Source: Desmodesmus armatus | Taxonomy: Eukaryota > Chlorophyta > Chlorophyceae > Sphaeropleales > Scenedesmaceae | DNA: 64,000 bases | Direction of reading: 5' to 3' | Assembly (NCBI GenBank): GCA_007449985.2 | Contig: VIIQ02000279.1 | Span: 1 to 64,000 of the forward strand | Shown here: piece by piece, positions 33,869-45,731 of the stretch | Position numbering within the stretch: the first letter of the stretch is position 1 | Layout: every line of letters starts with the position of its first letter | Notes under the pieces: generated by a model | What the model saw: only the letters and a program-made list of their open reading frames with translations | Databases searched by the model: none | Told to the model about the DNA's origin: nothing | Program-made: the position numbers and the translations under genes

Positions 33869-35464
33869 AAATGAGGTGAGGTGCAAGCTTGTGTGTGCAC
33901 GTGTTTTGGGGGAGGGGGTTGGCTGTTCCAGCATGTTTTGCTGGTTGTGCCTGTGTGGGAACACGGGAGCTCCCGTCATTAGCTCTCGGTGTATATATAT
34001 AATATATGATATGATACGTTGCGATCAGCTCTATTGCAGCGGTTGGAATGGGAGGGTCTGCTTGCATGTGTGCATGCTGCCACTGCGCCAATGCTTGACA
34101 AAACCAGCGAACCCCTTGGGCCATATTGTGCTTTCTTACGTGCGAGGCTGTCCATTGTTTTATGGTGTGACTTGCAGGTATTGGACCTCCACTGCGCACA
34201 CAGCCCCCCACCAGTGGCGCAGTACACAGTTGTAATCTCCCCCCCTTCCAGGCACTTGCGCGGTCGCTGCTGTAGCACCCCGGCACTTGCGCAGTACGCT
34301 GCTGCAGCGCGTCAGTGTTTCTACAGGCACTGTTGCAGCCGCCCTGCAGTGGCGCGGTATGCTGCTGCAGCCCCGTGCCCCTTCTGCACCTATACCGCCA
34401 GCAGGTGCACATCACACAGCCGCTGGTCATTTGTGATGGTGTGCGCTGCTGTGGGCTCTCATCACACCATGTACATGTGCATGCAGCACTGTGCGCCCGG
34501 CATCCGTGCAGGTTGCCTGCAGCGATGGCCGTCCTTCTTTCTCCTGCTGACATTATAGTGCTCTGTGCAGCTGTTGCCTACAGCGCCGTCCGTGTGTGCA
34601 TGCTGTTGATCGTCCCATCAGGTGTGGACATCTCGTCCTGTCTTGGTGTGGGTGTTGTCAACAGTGACTTGAAGGCATGTGGGGTTGGTCATCACAACCA
34701 GCATACATCTTGTGTAGCATGCGGACGGGGTGAGCAGTTGTACGCTGCTGCCTTGACGGCTTTTGTGTGTTGGAGGCAGATAGCTGTGGTGTTGCATTCA
34801 AGACAGTCACTCCATGAGTGCAGCAGTGCACACTGGTGCACCTTGGTGTGAAGTTTTCTTTTTTCTCTGTCCCCAATTAGTGTACTGTACTGTACTGTTT
34901 TTTGTGGTTGCACATGAGTTCATGCTGAAGGTTGTCCATGCATTATAAGGACAACTCTACCTAGTTTGGTACGTGTTGAGTTGAGGGCATCAGTATGTGA
35001 CTCAACAGCCGAAGGTGTGTTCTCCGTGGCAGGCTGTACAGGTGATCGGTGTGTACAGTATGTCGGTATTTCAAGTTCTGCTGCGTCACTGGGCCATCTT
35101 CTCTTGCCATGCCAGCTGCGCCTGTAGCCATGGCTGCTGCATGTTGGCGGTGACCTTTGTGCATAATCACCCCCATCTCTTAGACCCCCCCCCCCCCCCA
35201 AGGCAGCAAGAGACCGGCCAGCTGTTTGGAGGCGTGGGTTGCATACACTGTCTTGTGTGCTTGTGTTGAAGAGTGGCCAGCAGAGACGTGAGACTGCTGC
35301 AGTAGATGCATCATGTGGTGGCATGTTGACGGGGTAGGACTTTGAAGAGGATGCCAGAGCAGCCTATTCAACCTGATTGCAGGAAGAGACAACTTTCCAG
35401 AAATACAGACTTTCCTATAGCCTGCTGACAGGCGCATGTACTGGCATTCTGTCACACATTCCTA
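33869..35464. other. Intergenic region without recognisable genes
   Basis: About 1.6 kb. Notable only for TATATATATAATATATGATATGAT at about 33991-34014, a Cys-rich chance frame around 34020-34850, and the tail of the dispersed GTACT repeat at 34868-34898. Confidence 0.5.
34868..34898 (+). repeat. Dispersed GTACT-tailed repeat, tail only
   Basis: CTCTGTCCCCAATTAG followed by TGTACTGTACTGTACTG matches the 3' end of the copies at 23610-23710 and, inverted, 17556-17660. Nothing upstream of CTCTGTC is shared, as expected for a 5'-truncated copy. Confidence 0.6.
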
Positions 35465-36041
35465 CACTCACACCTCGGTTTAAGGAACGTCGGTTTAAGG
35501 AAGACAGGTGGTTTAAGGAAGTTTTTGCTGTTCCCCGGTCTTGGTTCAGTGCAAAATGGCCTCGGTTTAGGGAATTCGATATAAGGCATAAGGAACCTCA
35601 AAACCCTTCCCTGCAAGGGCAGTTCCTTAAACTGAGAGCAGCTGCAGCAGCAGATGACACCCCAGTTGTCCTCTTGACCGTGTCAGCAGCCTGTCTGAGG
35701 CCAGTAGTATGCAGCACAGCGGGTGCACTTCCTGTCAGCCAACCCACACCACCCCTCTAACAGCACAGTGTGCAGGGTCACCAGGCTGGCTGGCAGTCTC
35801 CAGGGCACTGTCATCAGCTGTCACAAGGCAGCACAGGGTAAACCAAGGCATTTTTTAGTGCCTACCTGGCAGATATGGCCAGTGACTGGCTGTAGGGAGT
35901 GTTGTCATCATGAAAGTACCCAGCAGCAGTGCCTGCGGCCCTCCCCAGGCTGTAATACGCACCTGTTCAGTTTAAGGAAGATTGTGATTTAAGAAACTTT
36001 TGTTGCGGTCCCGAGGGGTTCCTTAAACCGAGGTGTGAGTG
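35465..36041. mobile_element. Non-autonomous TIR element (MITE), Tc1/mariner-pogo type by TA target site
   Basis: A perfect 24-bp terminal inverted repeat starts CACTCACACCTCGGTTTAAG at 35465-35488 and is mirrored at 36018-36041. Both ends abut TA (35463-35464 and 36042-36043), the target duplication of Tc1/mariner/pogo transposons. GGTTTAAGGAA is repeated three times inside the left end and again near the right end and at 35620-35632 in inverted form, as expected for transposase-binding sites. The 577-bp interior has no transposase, so the element depends on a source elsewhere. The CCTCGGTTTAA core resembles pogo-like ends. Confidence 0.88.
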
Positions 36042-36428
36042 TATGTTGCCAGCCTGTCCTGTCAACATCACTCATCCTGTCAACAGCTGGTAGGTCAGCA
36101 ATAGCATCAAAGATCAGCAAGGAGGGAATATCAAGATGGAGAAAATTGTGGCACAGCTATGCCCTATTGCAGCTTTCTACAGTTTGGTCAGATCACAGTT
36201 TGAAACCAGATCATAGTTTGAAAGTTTTTGCCGTTTTCATACTCTTGATACTTTCCCATCGCAGTGATGCGCAGGTTCCATTGAAACATTGTACGCAGAA
36301 GCCAAACTGGTTGCAGGGTCTGTGATAGGACAAGTGGCTATCTGATCCAGGTGAGCCAAGCTCTCCACCTTCAGAGACAGAATTCAGCGTACAGCCGGTT
36401 CCAACGTATGAATGTTTGTGTCTGCAGG

Positions 36429-37664
36429 ATGTGTTCGAAGGGGTCAGCTTCCCTGCTGCAGCTGCCAGACTCCTGCCTGGTGGCAGTGCTGCGCTGCTGT
36501 GCTGGCGATTCCCGCAGTGTTTGCAGCGCTGCCAGGGCCCACAGCAGGCTGCGCCATGCAGCTGCAGAGGTCATCACCAGTAAATCATTGACGACAGATG
36601 ACCAGCAGCGGCTGGACAGCCTGCAGCTGTACCTATCACAGCTTGGCCAGCAGTTCAGCACCCTCAATCTGCAAACAGCGGCAGGCTGCTGCAAACTTGC
36701 GCTCCGTGAGCTGCCCTGCAGCTTGCACCTCAGCAGCCTAACGTGTGAGAGCGTGCTCCTGCAGCTGCAGCCAGGCAGTGGCTACCAAGGTGTGCTGGGG
36801 GGTGGTGCGGCCCCTCCTCTCAAGCAGCTGCGGCTCACGCAGTGCATGCTGAGTGACCCGCCGATAGCTGTCTCAGCAGCACTGGCACAGCTGACAGACC
36901 TGGAGCACCTCAGCATCAGTGCTCACGTACTGTCAGGCAGGGAGTTGCTCGAGCTGCATGCACTCCAGCAGCTCACCTTCCTTGAGCTCGCTGACGTCAG
37001 CTTACCAACCGCGGCAGTGCAGCGGCTGTCAGCTTTGACGCGGCTGGTCGACCTGCGGCTGCAAGGGTGCGATTCCTTCAGCGTCAGCGCCAGCGCGTTG
37101 TCAGGGCTGCTGCGTCTCACCCACTTGCAGCTGGCAGCAGTACCTGGGCGTGTCAGGTGTGAGCCAGCAGCCCTGTCTGGCAAGTCCCAGCTGCAGCACC
37201 TAGAGCTGTGCAAACTCGATGCTGACGGTGGTGCAGCAGGGGCGGGGCAGCTTCTGGCTCATGTGGGCGAGCTGCAGCAGCTGACGCACCTCAGTGTGCG
37301 CGGCAGCCTACACCAGAAGGCTGCACAGCACAGCAGCATGGTCCCTGCAGCTGCCTACTCAGCCCTGACAGCCAGCAGCAAGCTGGAGCTCCTGGACATC
37401 ACCAGCTGCAGCTTGTCAGCACATGCGTGGGAGCACATACTGCCCGCAGGCAAGAAGCTGCCGCACTTGCAAACACTGGCTGCTTCATGCACCCCTGACG
37501 TGAGCCGCCTCACCAGCTACTGCCCTGGGCTGCAGTCTTTGCGAGTGGGCAGGGGTGCACAGGTCATGGTTGCGGTGCGAAGCACCTCAGGCCTGCAGTG
37601 GCTGCCTTTGAGCCGGTGTGCTAGTGGCTGGCGGCACATCAGCAGCAGGCCTGGGGTCAGCTGA
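36429..37664 (+). CDS. F-box-like/LRR protein, second copy
   Basis: From MCSKGSASLLQLPDSCLVAV the frame is open to TGA 37662-37664 (411 codons). It has the family F-box-like start (RSVCSAARAHSRLRHAAAEV), then a run of about ten leucine-rich repeats (LEHLSISAHVLSGRELLEL, LTFLELADVSL, LTRLVDLRLQGCDSFSVS, LELLDITSCSL). It ends in an atypical tail after TSYCPGLQSLRVGRGAQ, where the paralogues continue for some 60 residues more. An AG acceptor precedes the ATG, so an upstream exon is possible. A candidate terminal exon lies at 38172-38285. LRR/F-box proteins usually choose substrates for SCF ubiquitin ligases, but neither activity nor partner is shown here. Confidence 0.7.
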   Translation: MCSKGSASLLQLPDSCLVAVLRCCAGDSRSVCSAARAHSRLRHAAAEVITSKSLTTDDQQRLDSLQLYLSQLGQQFSTLNLQTAAGCCKLALRELPCSLHLSSLTCESVLLQLQPGSGYQGVLGGGAAPPLKQLRLTQCMLSDPPIAVSAALAQLTDLEHLSISAHVLSGRELLELHALQQLTFLELADVSLPTAAVQRLSALTRLVDLRLQGCDSFSVSASALSGLLRLTHLQLAAVPGRVRCEPAALSGKSQLQHLELCKLDADGGAAGAGQLLAHVGELQQLTHLSVRGSLHQKAAQHSSMVPAAAYSALTASSKLELLDITSCSLSAHAWEHILPAGKKLPHLQTLAASCTPDVSRLTSYCPGLQSLRVGRGAQVMVAVRSTSGLQWLPLSRCASGWRHISSRPGVS

Positions 37665-37791
37665 CAGGGTTCAAGGCAGCTGGGCGTGTGGCAGCAGCGG
37701 ACATGACCAGGCGCGTTCCATGACTCGGCCTCGTCATTTGGCGGCTGCTGTCCTGACGGGCCTCTGCACAGGCGGACTTGGGCCGTCAACT

Positions 37792-37926
37792 CATGGGTGG
37801 GTTCCTGTTGGTTGTGTCCATGGGTGGGTTCCTGTTGGCTGTGTCCATGGGTGGGTTCCTGTTGGCTGTGTCCATGGGTGGGTTCCTGTTGGCTGTGTCC
37901 ATGGGTGGGTTCCTGTTGGCTGTGTC
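37792..37926 (+). repeat. 27-bp minisatellite, five units
   Basis: CATGGGTGGGTTCCTGTTGG plus seven bases occurs five times without gaps; the first unit differs by one base. Because 27 is a multiple of three, both strands are open and read as nine-residue repeats, which is a by-product of the period and not evidence of coding. Confidence 0.95.
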
Positions 37927-38171
37927 CATGTGCCGCTGACATTGTAGTGTGGACTGAGAGCAAGTTGCTGGTACCGACCTTCATGTGCTCGACCAATTTG
38001 TTAGCTCATGCTGGCAGCAGATCTTTGAATACAAGCAGCCACCTCAACTGTGGTGATATCGTAGGATATGTTGATTTGTCTATGTGCATGTTGACAGCCC
38101 CTTGCAGCATTCATGCTTTGCCTGCATGCTCGCTGCTGCTCCTTCTTGCTTGCTCATATGCTGCTGTGCAG

Positions 38172-38285
38172 GCCCATGATGTCAAGCTGTGCGAAGTGTT
38201 GTGCATCCATCACAACTATGCCCTTGCAGTGGGCGCCGCATCCAGCATGCGGCTGCAGGGCTGGGAGAGGGTGTGTCACTGGTGA
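38172..38285 (+). CDS. Candidate terminal exon of the preceding LRR gene
   Basis: An AG acceptor at 38170-38171 opens a 37-codon frame, AHDVKLCEVLCIHHNYALAV, ending ERVCHW and a stop at 38283-38285. It occupies the same place as the 34-codon terminal exons of the LRR genes at 43852 and 60157, which begin APGDEPVWRQVLRHHLNH and APDDEPVWRQVLRRHLDQ. The spacing of VL and HH is similar. The donor in the upstream gene is not clear. Confidence 0.35.
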   Translation, partial: AHDVKLCEVLCIHHNYALAVGAASSMRLQGWERVCHW

Positions 38286-40483
<2,198 letters not shown>

Positions 40484-41950
40484 TCATGTGTTTAACACAC
40501 ACTCACCTACAAACCTGCCCCTCAAGTACGCCTGCATACTCGACAGCTTTTCCTTGGTCCAGCTGTTGGAGACCTGGACCACTGTATAGCCCCGCGCCTC
40601 CAGCGCCCTCTCCCTGTACTTCGTAGGCCCGTCAGTCAACCTGTGGGCCAGGTGAGGCCTGCGAGGGTCATGCACCTCCGCGATGACCATCCGCCAAGGC
40701 ACCTGCACGTGCACAGCCAGCCTGACCCCCAGTATCGACACTGCCTCTATGTCGATGGCAAAGTTGCCATCTGCTGTGAGCATCTTTCGCCGGGGAGGGG
40801 CCAGCCAGTACGGCAGCTTACGCATGGCGACAAGCACCTGCTGCTGCAGAGGCTGCCAAGGGTTCCTGACATGTGATGCTGCCACATGGGCCTGCCATGC
40901 CCGGCGGCACTCATCCAGCTGCTGCTGGGGCAGCACCTGCAGCAGCCCTGGACCTTGTGCACCTGCTGCTGCTGCTGAGAGGTCGCTGTCCTGCAGCCAC
41001 AGGTGCACCTGGTACAGCTGCTGCAGGTGTTCAGGCGCTGCTGATCCCAATGTGCTGCTTGCTGCTGCTGCAAGCTGCAGCACAGAACCCCTCTGCTGCT
41101 GCAAGTCAAGCACTGCCACTGCCCAGCAAATGTTGCATGCGGTCTGACACTCCGTTGTGCTGCTATCCTGCTGCAGCAGCTTCAGAGCTTGCTGCAACAG
41201 GCCCCCAACCAGCTCGCTGCCTTGACCCATGATGCCACATGCCCAGGCTGTCTTGGCCAGATGCTGGGGTGCTGCAGATGCAAGGAAGCGTTGCAGCTGC
41301 TCCGGCTGCGCCAAGGCTGCCAGCAGCTGCACGGGAAGATACCTCAACCTTGCCCACGCCACTAGTGTGTTGGCAATATCCTGTGGGGAAGCTGTGTGAT
41401 AGCGCCCACCCACAGCCCGGCCAAGCTGCTGGGTGAAAGCTGCCAGCTGTTGCCTGAGCTCCATGGGTGGCACCTGCTGCCCAGACTCTGACATAGCCCA
41501 CAGGGTGTTGGCTATTTCCCAAGTGCCGGCCCTGCTGACCTTCCTGCTGCCTACAGGTTGCCTGTGCTGCTGCTGCAGGTTCCTGGGCGGCTGCTTGCGG
41601 GCCGCAGCTACTGTTGTAGACCCTGGGCCCAGTGCCCTTGCTGCCTTTGGCCTCGCCCCGTGTGCTGCGCGCTGCCTGCCCTGTCTTGCTGCTAGTGATA
41701 CCATCGCCATCAGCACGGCCAGACTGAGTCTCACTTTGCTGGGTATGAGAATGGGGTGCGCTGGGGCTGGGGCGGCCTGCGTCATTGCGAGGGCTGTAGC
41801 TGTTCCTGTGGGAGCGCTGCTGCTTGTTGGGCTCACTGGTGTCACTATCGTTGCTGTGAGGCTTGTTTGATGCTGCCTGCACCACCACGAAAGAACGTGA
41901 TGGGGTGCGTGCTGCCGCCAGCTTGCAGCACTGTGAAAGACCAGCTGCAT
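40484..41950 (-). CDS. RAP-domain organellar RNA-binding protein with OPR/HPR-like helical repeats
   Basis: A single uninterrupted minus-strand frame of about 488 aa. Degenerate helical repeats ([66 protein letters not shown]) are followed by a C-terminal RAP domain ([63 protein letters not shown]). In green algae such proteins are imported into chloroplast or mitochondrion and stabilise or process specific RNAs. The start at 41950 gives a basic N-terminus, [21 protein letters not shown] different frame from ATG 42185 also looks like a genuine N-terminus ([20 protein letters not shown], with a V-x-A transit cleavage pattern) but would need a splice or frameshift near 41580 to reach the RAP frame. 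The 3' core is solid; the N-terminus is not. Confidence 0.75.
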   Translation of the reverse strand: MQLVFHSAASWRQHAPHHVLSWWCRQHQTSLTATIVTPVSPTSSSAPTGTATALAMTQAAPAPAHPILIPSKVRLSLAVLMAMVSLAARQGRQRAAHGARPKAARALGPGSTTVAAARKQPPRNLQQQHRQPVGSRKVSRAGTWEIANTLWAMSESGQQVPPMELRQQLAAFTQQLGRAVGGRYHTASPQDIANTLVAWARLRYLPVQLLAALAQPEQLQRFLASAAPQHLAKTAWACGIMGQGSELVGGLLQQALKLLQQDSSTTECQTACNICWAVAVLDLQQQRGSVLQLAAAASSTLGSAAPEHLQQLYQVHLWLQDSDLSAAAAGAQGPGLLQVLPQQQLDECRRAWQAHVAASHVRNPWQPLQQQVLVAMRKLPYWLAPPRRKMLTADGNFAIDIEAVSILGVRLAVHVQVPWRMVIAEVHDPRRPHLAHRLTDGPTKYRERALEARGYTVVQVSNSWTKEKLSSMQAYLRGRFVGECVLNT

Positions 41951-42185
41951 GAGGGCGCCAGGGAACCCTCCCAGTGCCGCTGTTGCATGAGAGCTGATGA
42001 GAGCATCTGTAGCCCAGCATGGCTGTTGAAGCTGCTGCAATACACGTGGAAGAAGTCCAATCGCGCTGTTGTAGGGCAAGAGAGCTGTCAGGAAAGGGAT
42101 TCAGTCTAATGCCCCACCCCAGCACCCTGTCCGTCACACTCCAGTGTCCAAGCAGATAACAACCAGTTGCTGCACTGCAGTGCAT

Positions 42186-42332
42186 TCGTTTTCAATACCG
42201 TTACGAGATCTTGCTACAGTCTCTGCGTTAACAGTCGTGGGTCAGTCCAGACTTGCTCTCAGATCGATCCTTGGACTGACGCAGTTCTGCAAATCCCTTG
42301 ATCGTGCTCGGCTTTGATTCCAGTCCCTCATC
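42186..42332. promoter_or_regulatory. Divergent intergenic region between RAP and LRR genes
   Basis: At most 380 bp, and possibly 147 bp, separate the divergent start codons (41950 or 42185 on minus, 42333 on plus). A shared promoter is likely. No specific element is recognised. Confidence 0.4.
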
Positions 42333-43953
42333 ATGGCAGTTGACGTCTCAAATCAGGGCGCTGCCAAGTCTCTTCTGCAGCTGCCAGACTCCTGTCTGCT
42401 GGCAGTGCTGCGCTGCTGTGCTGGCGACCACCGCAGCGTGTGCAGCGCAGCCAGGGCCCACAGCAGGCTGCACCAGGCAGCTGTAGAGGCACTCAGCAGA
42501 ATCACAGCGACTCTTAACCAGCAGCAGCTGTACAACCTATGGATCAAGTACCTGCCCAAGCACGGCCAGCACATTGACAGCATCAGCCTGGAAGGTCCGG
42601 AGAATCATGCCGTCCTCGTTCACCTGCCAGCACAACTCAAGGGGCTCAAAACACTTGGGCTGACCGAATTGCACCTGCAGCTGCAACCTGGCGGTGGTCA
42701 TCCAGGTTTGCTGGGGCCAGATGGGGCCCCTCCACTCCAGCAGCTGCTGCTGAAGGACTGCAGGCTGTTTGATGGAGTGCAGGGTCTGGCAGCAGCACTG
42801 GCCCTGCTGCCTGGGCTGGAACACCTCAGCATTGACCGCATTCGTAACACTGAAGGGTACTATCTGAACATTCCCTTGGGTGACATGCTGCCGGGGCTGC
42901 AGCAGCTGACGTACCTAGAGCTTGCATTTATGTCCCTGCAACGACCTGTTGCCGGCTTTGTTGACCTGCAGCACATGTCTGCGTTGACCCGGCTGGTCGA
43001 CCTGCGACTGTTGAATGTGTCTGGTGAATACCAGATCACTGCTAGCATGCTTTCAGGCGCACACCACCTCACACGCTTGCAAGTTGTCGGCCAGTCAATA
43101 TCTGTGGTTGTTGAGCCCGATGCACTAGCAGGCAAGACCCTGCTGCAGCACTTGCATCTGGAGTTCTGCATGACACGGGCAGCGCAGCTGGTGTCTCAGC
43201 TGCAGCACCTGTGTCAGCTGACATGCCTTCTGCTGCCTCGCAGCTGGTATTGTGCAGATCCCTACCCCTCACCTGCAGCATATTCAGCCCTGACAGCCAG
43301 CAGTAAGTTGCAGCACCTTGACATGAGCTTGTGCAGTCTGCCGGCAGACGCATGGCAGCATGTGTTCCCTCCTGGCAGGCAGCTGCCGTACCTGAGTTCA
43401 CTGGGTGTTGCAGGGTCCAGCACAGAGTTGCTGGTGCCGCTAAAGAGGCTGAGTAGCTTGCAGAGGTTGTGTCTAAACCCTGCTGATGTCTCGACAGAAA
43501 TCATGGAGGGTGTGTGTCAGCTGACAGGGGTGCGGCAGCTTGAATTGCACAGCGTGCCACATGCGTCCTCAGGCCTGCTGCTGCACCTGACGCAGCTGCG
43601 TCAGCTGACGCGCCTGCATTGGAGCATCCACAGCAGCAGCACAGGGTACAGCTCGAAGCGCTTTGACATAAAGGTTGGTCCCTATCAGTCCTGCACTCAC
43701 CCGTATGCGCTGTTTGATTTGTCAGGGTTGTGTACCATAGGGTTGTCTAGTGAGGTTTGCTTGCCAGTTCATGGTGGATGTTCCGTGGTTGGGGCACCAA
43801 AACATTCTGCCTTTGCTACTAATGCCTGTCTATTTCACTGGTGCTGTGCAGGCCCCTGGTGACGAGCCTGTGTGGCGCCAAGTACTACGGCACCACCTCA
43901 ACCACAGCGACCCTGAGGTGGCACAGCAGGCAGCGGCAGCACTGGGCGTCTGA
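42333..43953 (+). CDS. F-box-like/LRR protein, intact copy
   Basis: Two exons, 42333-43673 and 43852-43953, join in phase 0 to give 480 aa. The protein opens MAVDVSNQGAAKSLLQLPDS, then the F-box-like CAGDHRSVCSAARAHSRLHQ. A long LRR array follows (LKTLGLTELHLQLQPGG, LPGLEHLSIDRIRN, LQQLTYLELAFMSLQ, LTRLVDLRLLNVSGEY, VRQLELHSVPHASSGL, LRQLTRLHWSIHS). The last exon is the family signature APGDEPVWRQVLRHHLNHSD...LGV, also 34 codons in the gene at 60056-61931. No frame lesion. It is the best template for judging the other three copies. Substrate adaptor of an SCF-type ligase is a reasonable guess; the family is expanded and may turn over quickly. Confidence 0.82.
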
Positions 43954-44171
43954 GGAGACAGTCATGCAGCTATGAGCGATTTGGACATGCTGCCCTGCAC
44001 GTGTGTCTTACAGCTGCTGTGCAGTTTGCTGTGCTGATGTTCCTGCAGAGCTATAGAGACATGTGTTGTTGCAATTTTGCAAACAATCCTGCATGGTGTG
44101 CTGAGGCTGCAGCGCTTGCATGGTACAGCCATCAATAGCCTGTCAGGCCAAGGCAGGCTGCTTGGCGTTCC

Positions 44172-44731
44172 AAGGGGGTCTTGACTACACTGAGTACATG
44201 TCACAAGTACTTTAGCAGAGGGGTAGCCCTGTGTACTCAAGGAATTTGGCTCGGCAGAAATAGTTGTCATTGGTCAACAACCACCATCACACCATGGGTA
44301 CAGCTGAGTACTTTACGTCTGGCGTTCCTGCACGTTTCGAGCTGCACTCTGTACTCTAATTTGTGCTGAACCCCGCAAAGTTGCTGCACTTTGTACTCCT
44401 GTGCACCCAAGGCCTTGGCTTGGGTACACAGGGCAGTCCACCTGGACGTACTGAAGGGTTTTCCGCATGGCTCTTGAGTACACTTGAGTACACATGCGTG
44501 CAAGCCACAGGCCGCTGGGCGCAGTTTGTACTCAACTTTGGCCTGACCTGGCCTCCATGCCTGTACTTTGTACTCCTACGTACTCCATCGTACTCAGTTG
44601 TACTTACTTCACGTAATCAGACTCAGCATCAAAAGATGTTTCTAATGGTGCCTTGAGTACACTTGAGTACACAGGGCTACCCCTCCGCTAAAGTACTTGT
44701 GACATGTACTCAGTGTAGTCAAGACCCCCTT
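44172..44731. mobile_element. Non-autonomous element with about 72-bp terminal inverted repeats and 8-bp target duplication
   Basis: The left end AAGGGGGTCTTGACTACACT runs through CACAAGTACTTTAGC and GGGGTAGCCCTGTGTACTC to about 44243. The right end (about 44660-44731) is its near-perfect reverse complement. GGCGTTCC flanks both ends (44164-44171 and 44732-44739) as target duplication, extendable to 10-11 bp because of CTT on both sides. Long TIRs with 8-11 bp duplication suggest a Mutator- or hAT-related MITE. The 560-bp body has about fifteen GAGTAC/GTACTC hexamers and no transposase frame. It sits about 220 bp after the stop of the intact LRR gene and may contribute to its 3' UTR. Confidence 0.9.
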
Positions 44732-44739
44732 GGCGTTCC

Positions 44740-45731
44740 TGTTCGGGTGCGTTGTCTTGTTGTGAGGCGGGTTGTGTGGTGCATGGGTGGGATGCCTGCC
44801 GCTGATTGCTCACTTCCAACATGCGTGTTCGTATGTTGGGCTGCTTGCAACTGTCAGCTAGTCTGGCAGCCTTGATTTGAGCTGCCTGATGTGCGACTTT
44901 GCAATCATCTTGCAGTCGCATACTGTTGGCCCTGCTTGCACAGCTGGCTGGATGTGCAGCAACCTGCATTGGCCAGCCGCGCATGTATTTGTGCACGACA
45001 CGCTACGCAGCAGCACTGTGGGTGATGCCATTATGATGATCATGATGATCGGGCTGTGGTGTGAGTGCATCGTTCTGTTGCTTCAGTAAGAGATCACCAG
45101 AAGCGCATAGGAGCATCTGGCCTCTGCCTTATGAATGCTCGTGTTTCCTGAGGTTGGTGGCGGTGGTGTTGGCAGGGGGCCCCCTGGAGCGGGGTGGGGG
45201 CACCTTGCTTCTGCGCTGGAAGGTGCCATGTTGGTTGGTAAGGGATGTGCTTGCTAAGTTTGTCAACACCCTTCCAATGTAACCCCTTAATGCGTGGGAT
45301 GCACTGCTTTGGAGCCCTTGAAGAACGCAATGCAATGTCCATGTCAGCACACATTCAAATGAGTCAGTACCTTGGAAACCTCGGCATTGTGATTCATCGT
45401 TTTGAAGCTCTGGGTTGTCGCAGGAAAACTCATGCCATGTGAAAGAAAAGAGTTGTTTGCGTCCTTCATCAGTTGTCCTTCACTCTCACTAGTCCAGCGA
45501 TCAAGCTTGCCAGCTCAGCCTGCCACCTCTCTGTGCATCTGCACCTACTGCTGTGGTGTACCTTCTTCCGGTTCTTCTAGTGTCGTATTTTCGTTGAAGG
45601 CAGCGGCAAGCACCCACCTGAACGAGAGCTCCAGACTGGCAGTTGCATTGTTTTGAGGGAAGAGCAACCCTGTGCTGCTTTCCTGTCGGGTATCTTCCTG
45701 TCTTTATCACTCATTTCAATCAGCAGTTGAT
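44740..45731. other. Intergenic region without recognisable genes
   Basis: About 1 kb upstream of the NmrA-like gene with no visible coding sequence. ATGATGATCATGATGATC at about 45033-45050 is a small palindromic repeat. Confidence 0.5.

Noticed and set aside
35377..35760. Frame across the left end of the TIR element as a transposase
   Set aside because: It begins outside the element, lacks any DDE or DNA-binding motif and consists of translated subterminal repeats.
37517..37996. Minus-strand frame with HGHSQQEPT nine-residue repeats as a repeat protein
   Set aside because: It is produced by the 27-bp minisatellite, which is open on both strands; the flanks carry no coding signal on that strand and overlap the LRR gene.
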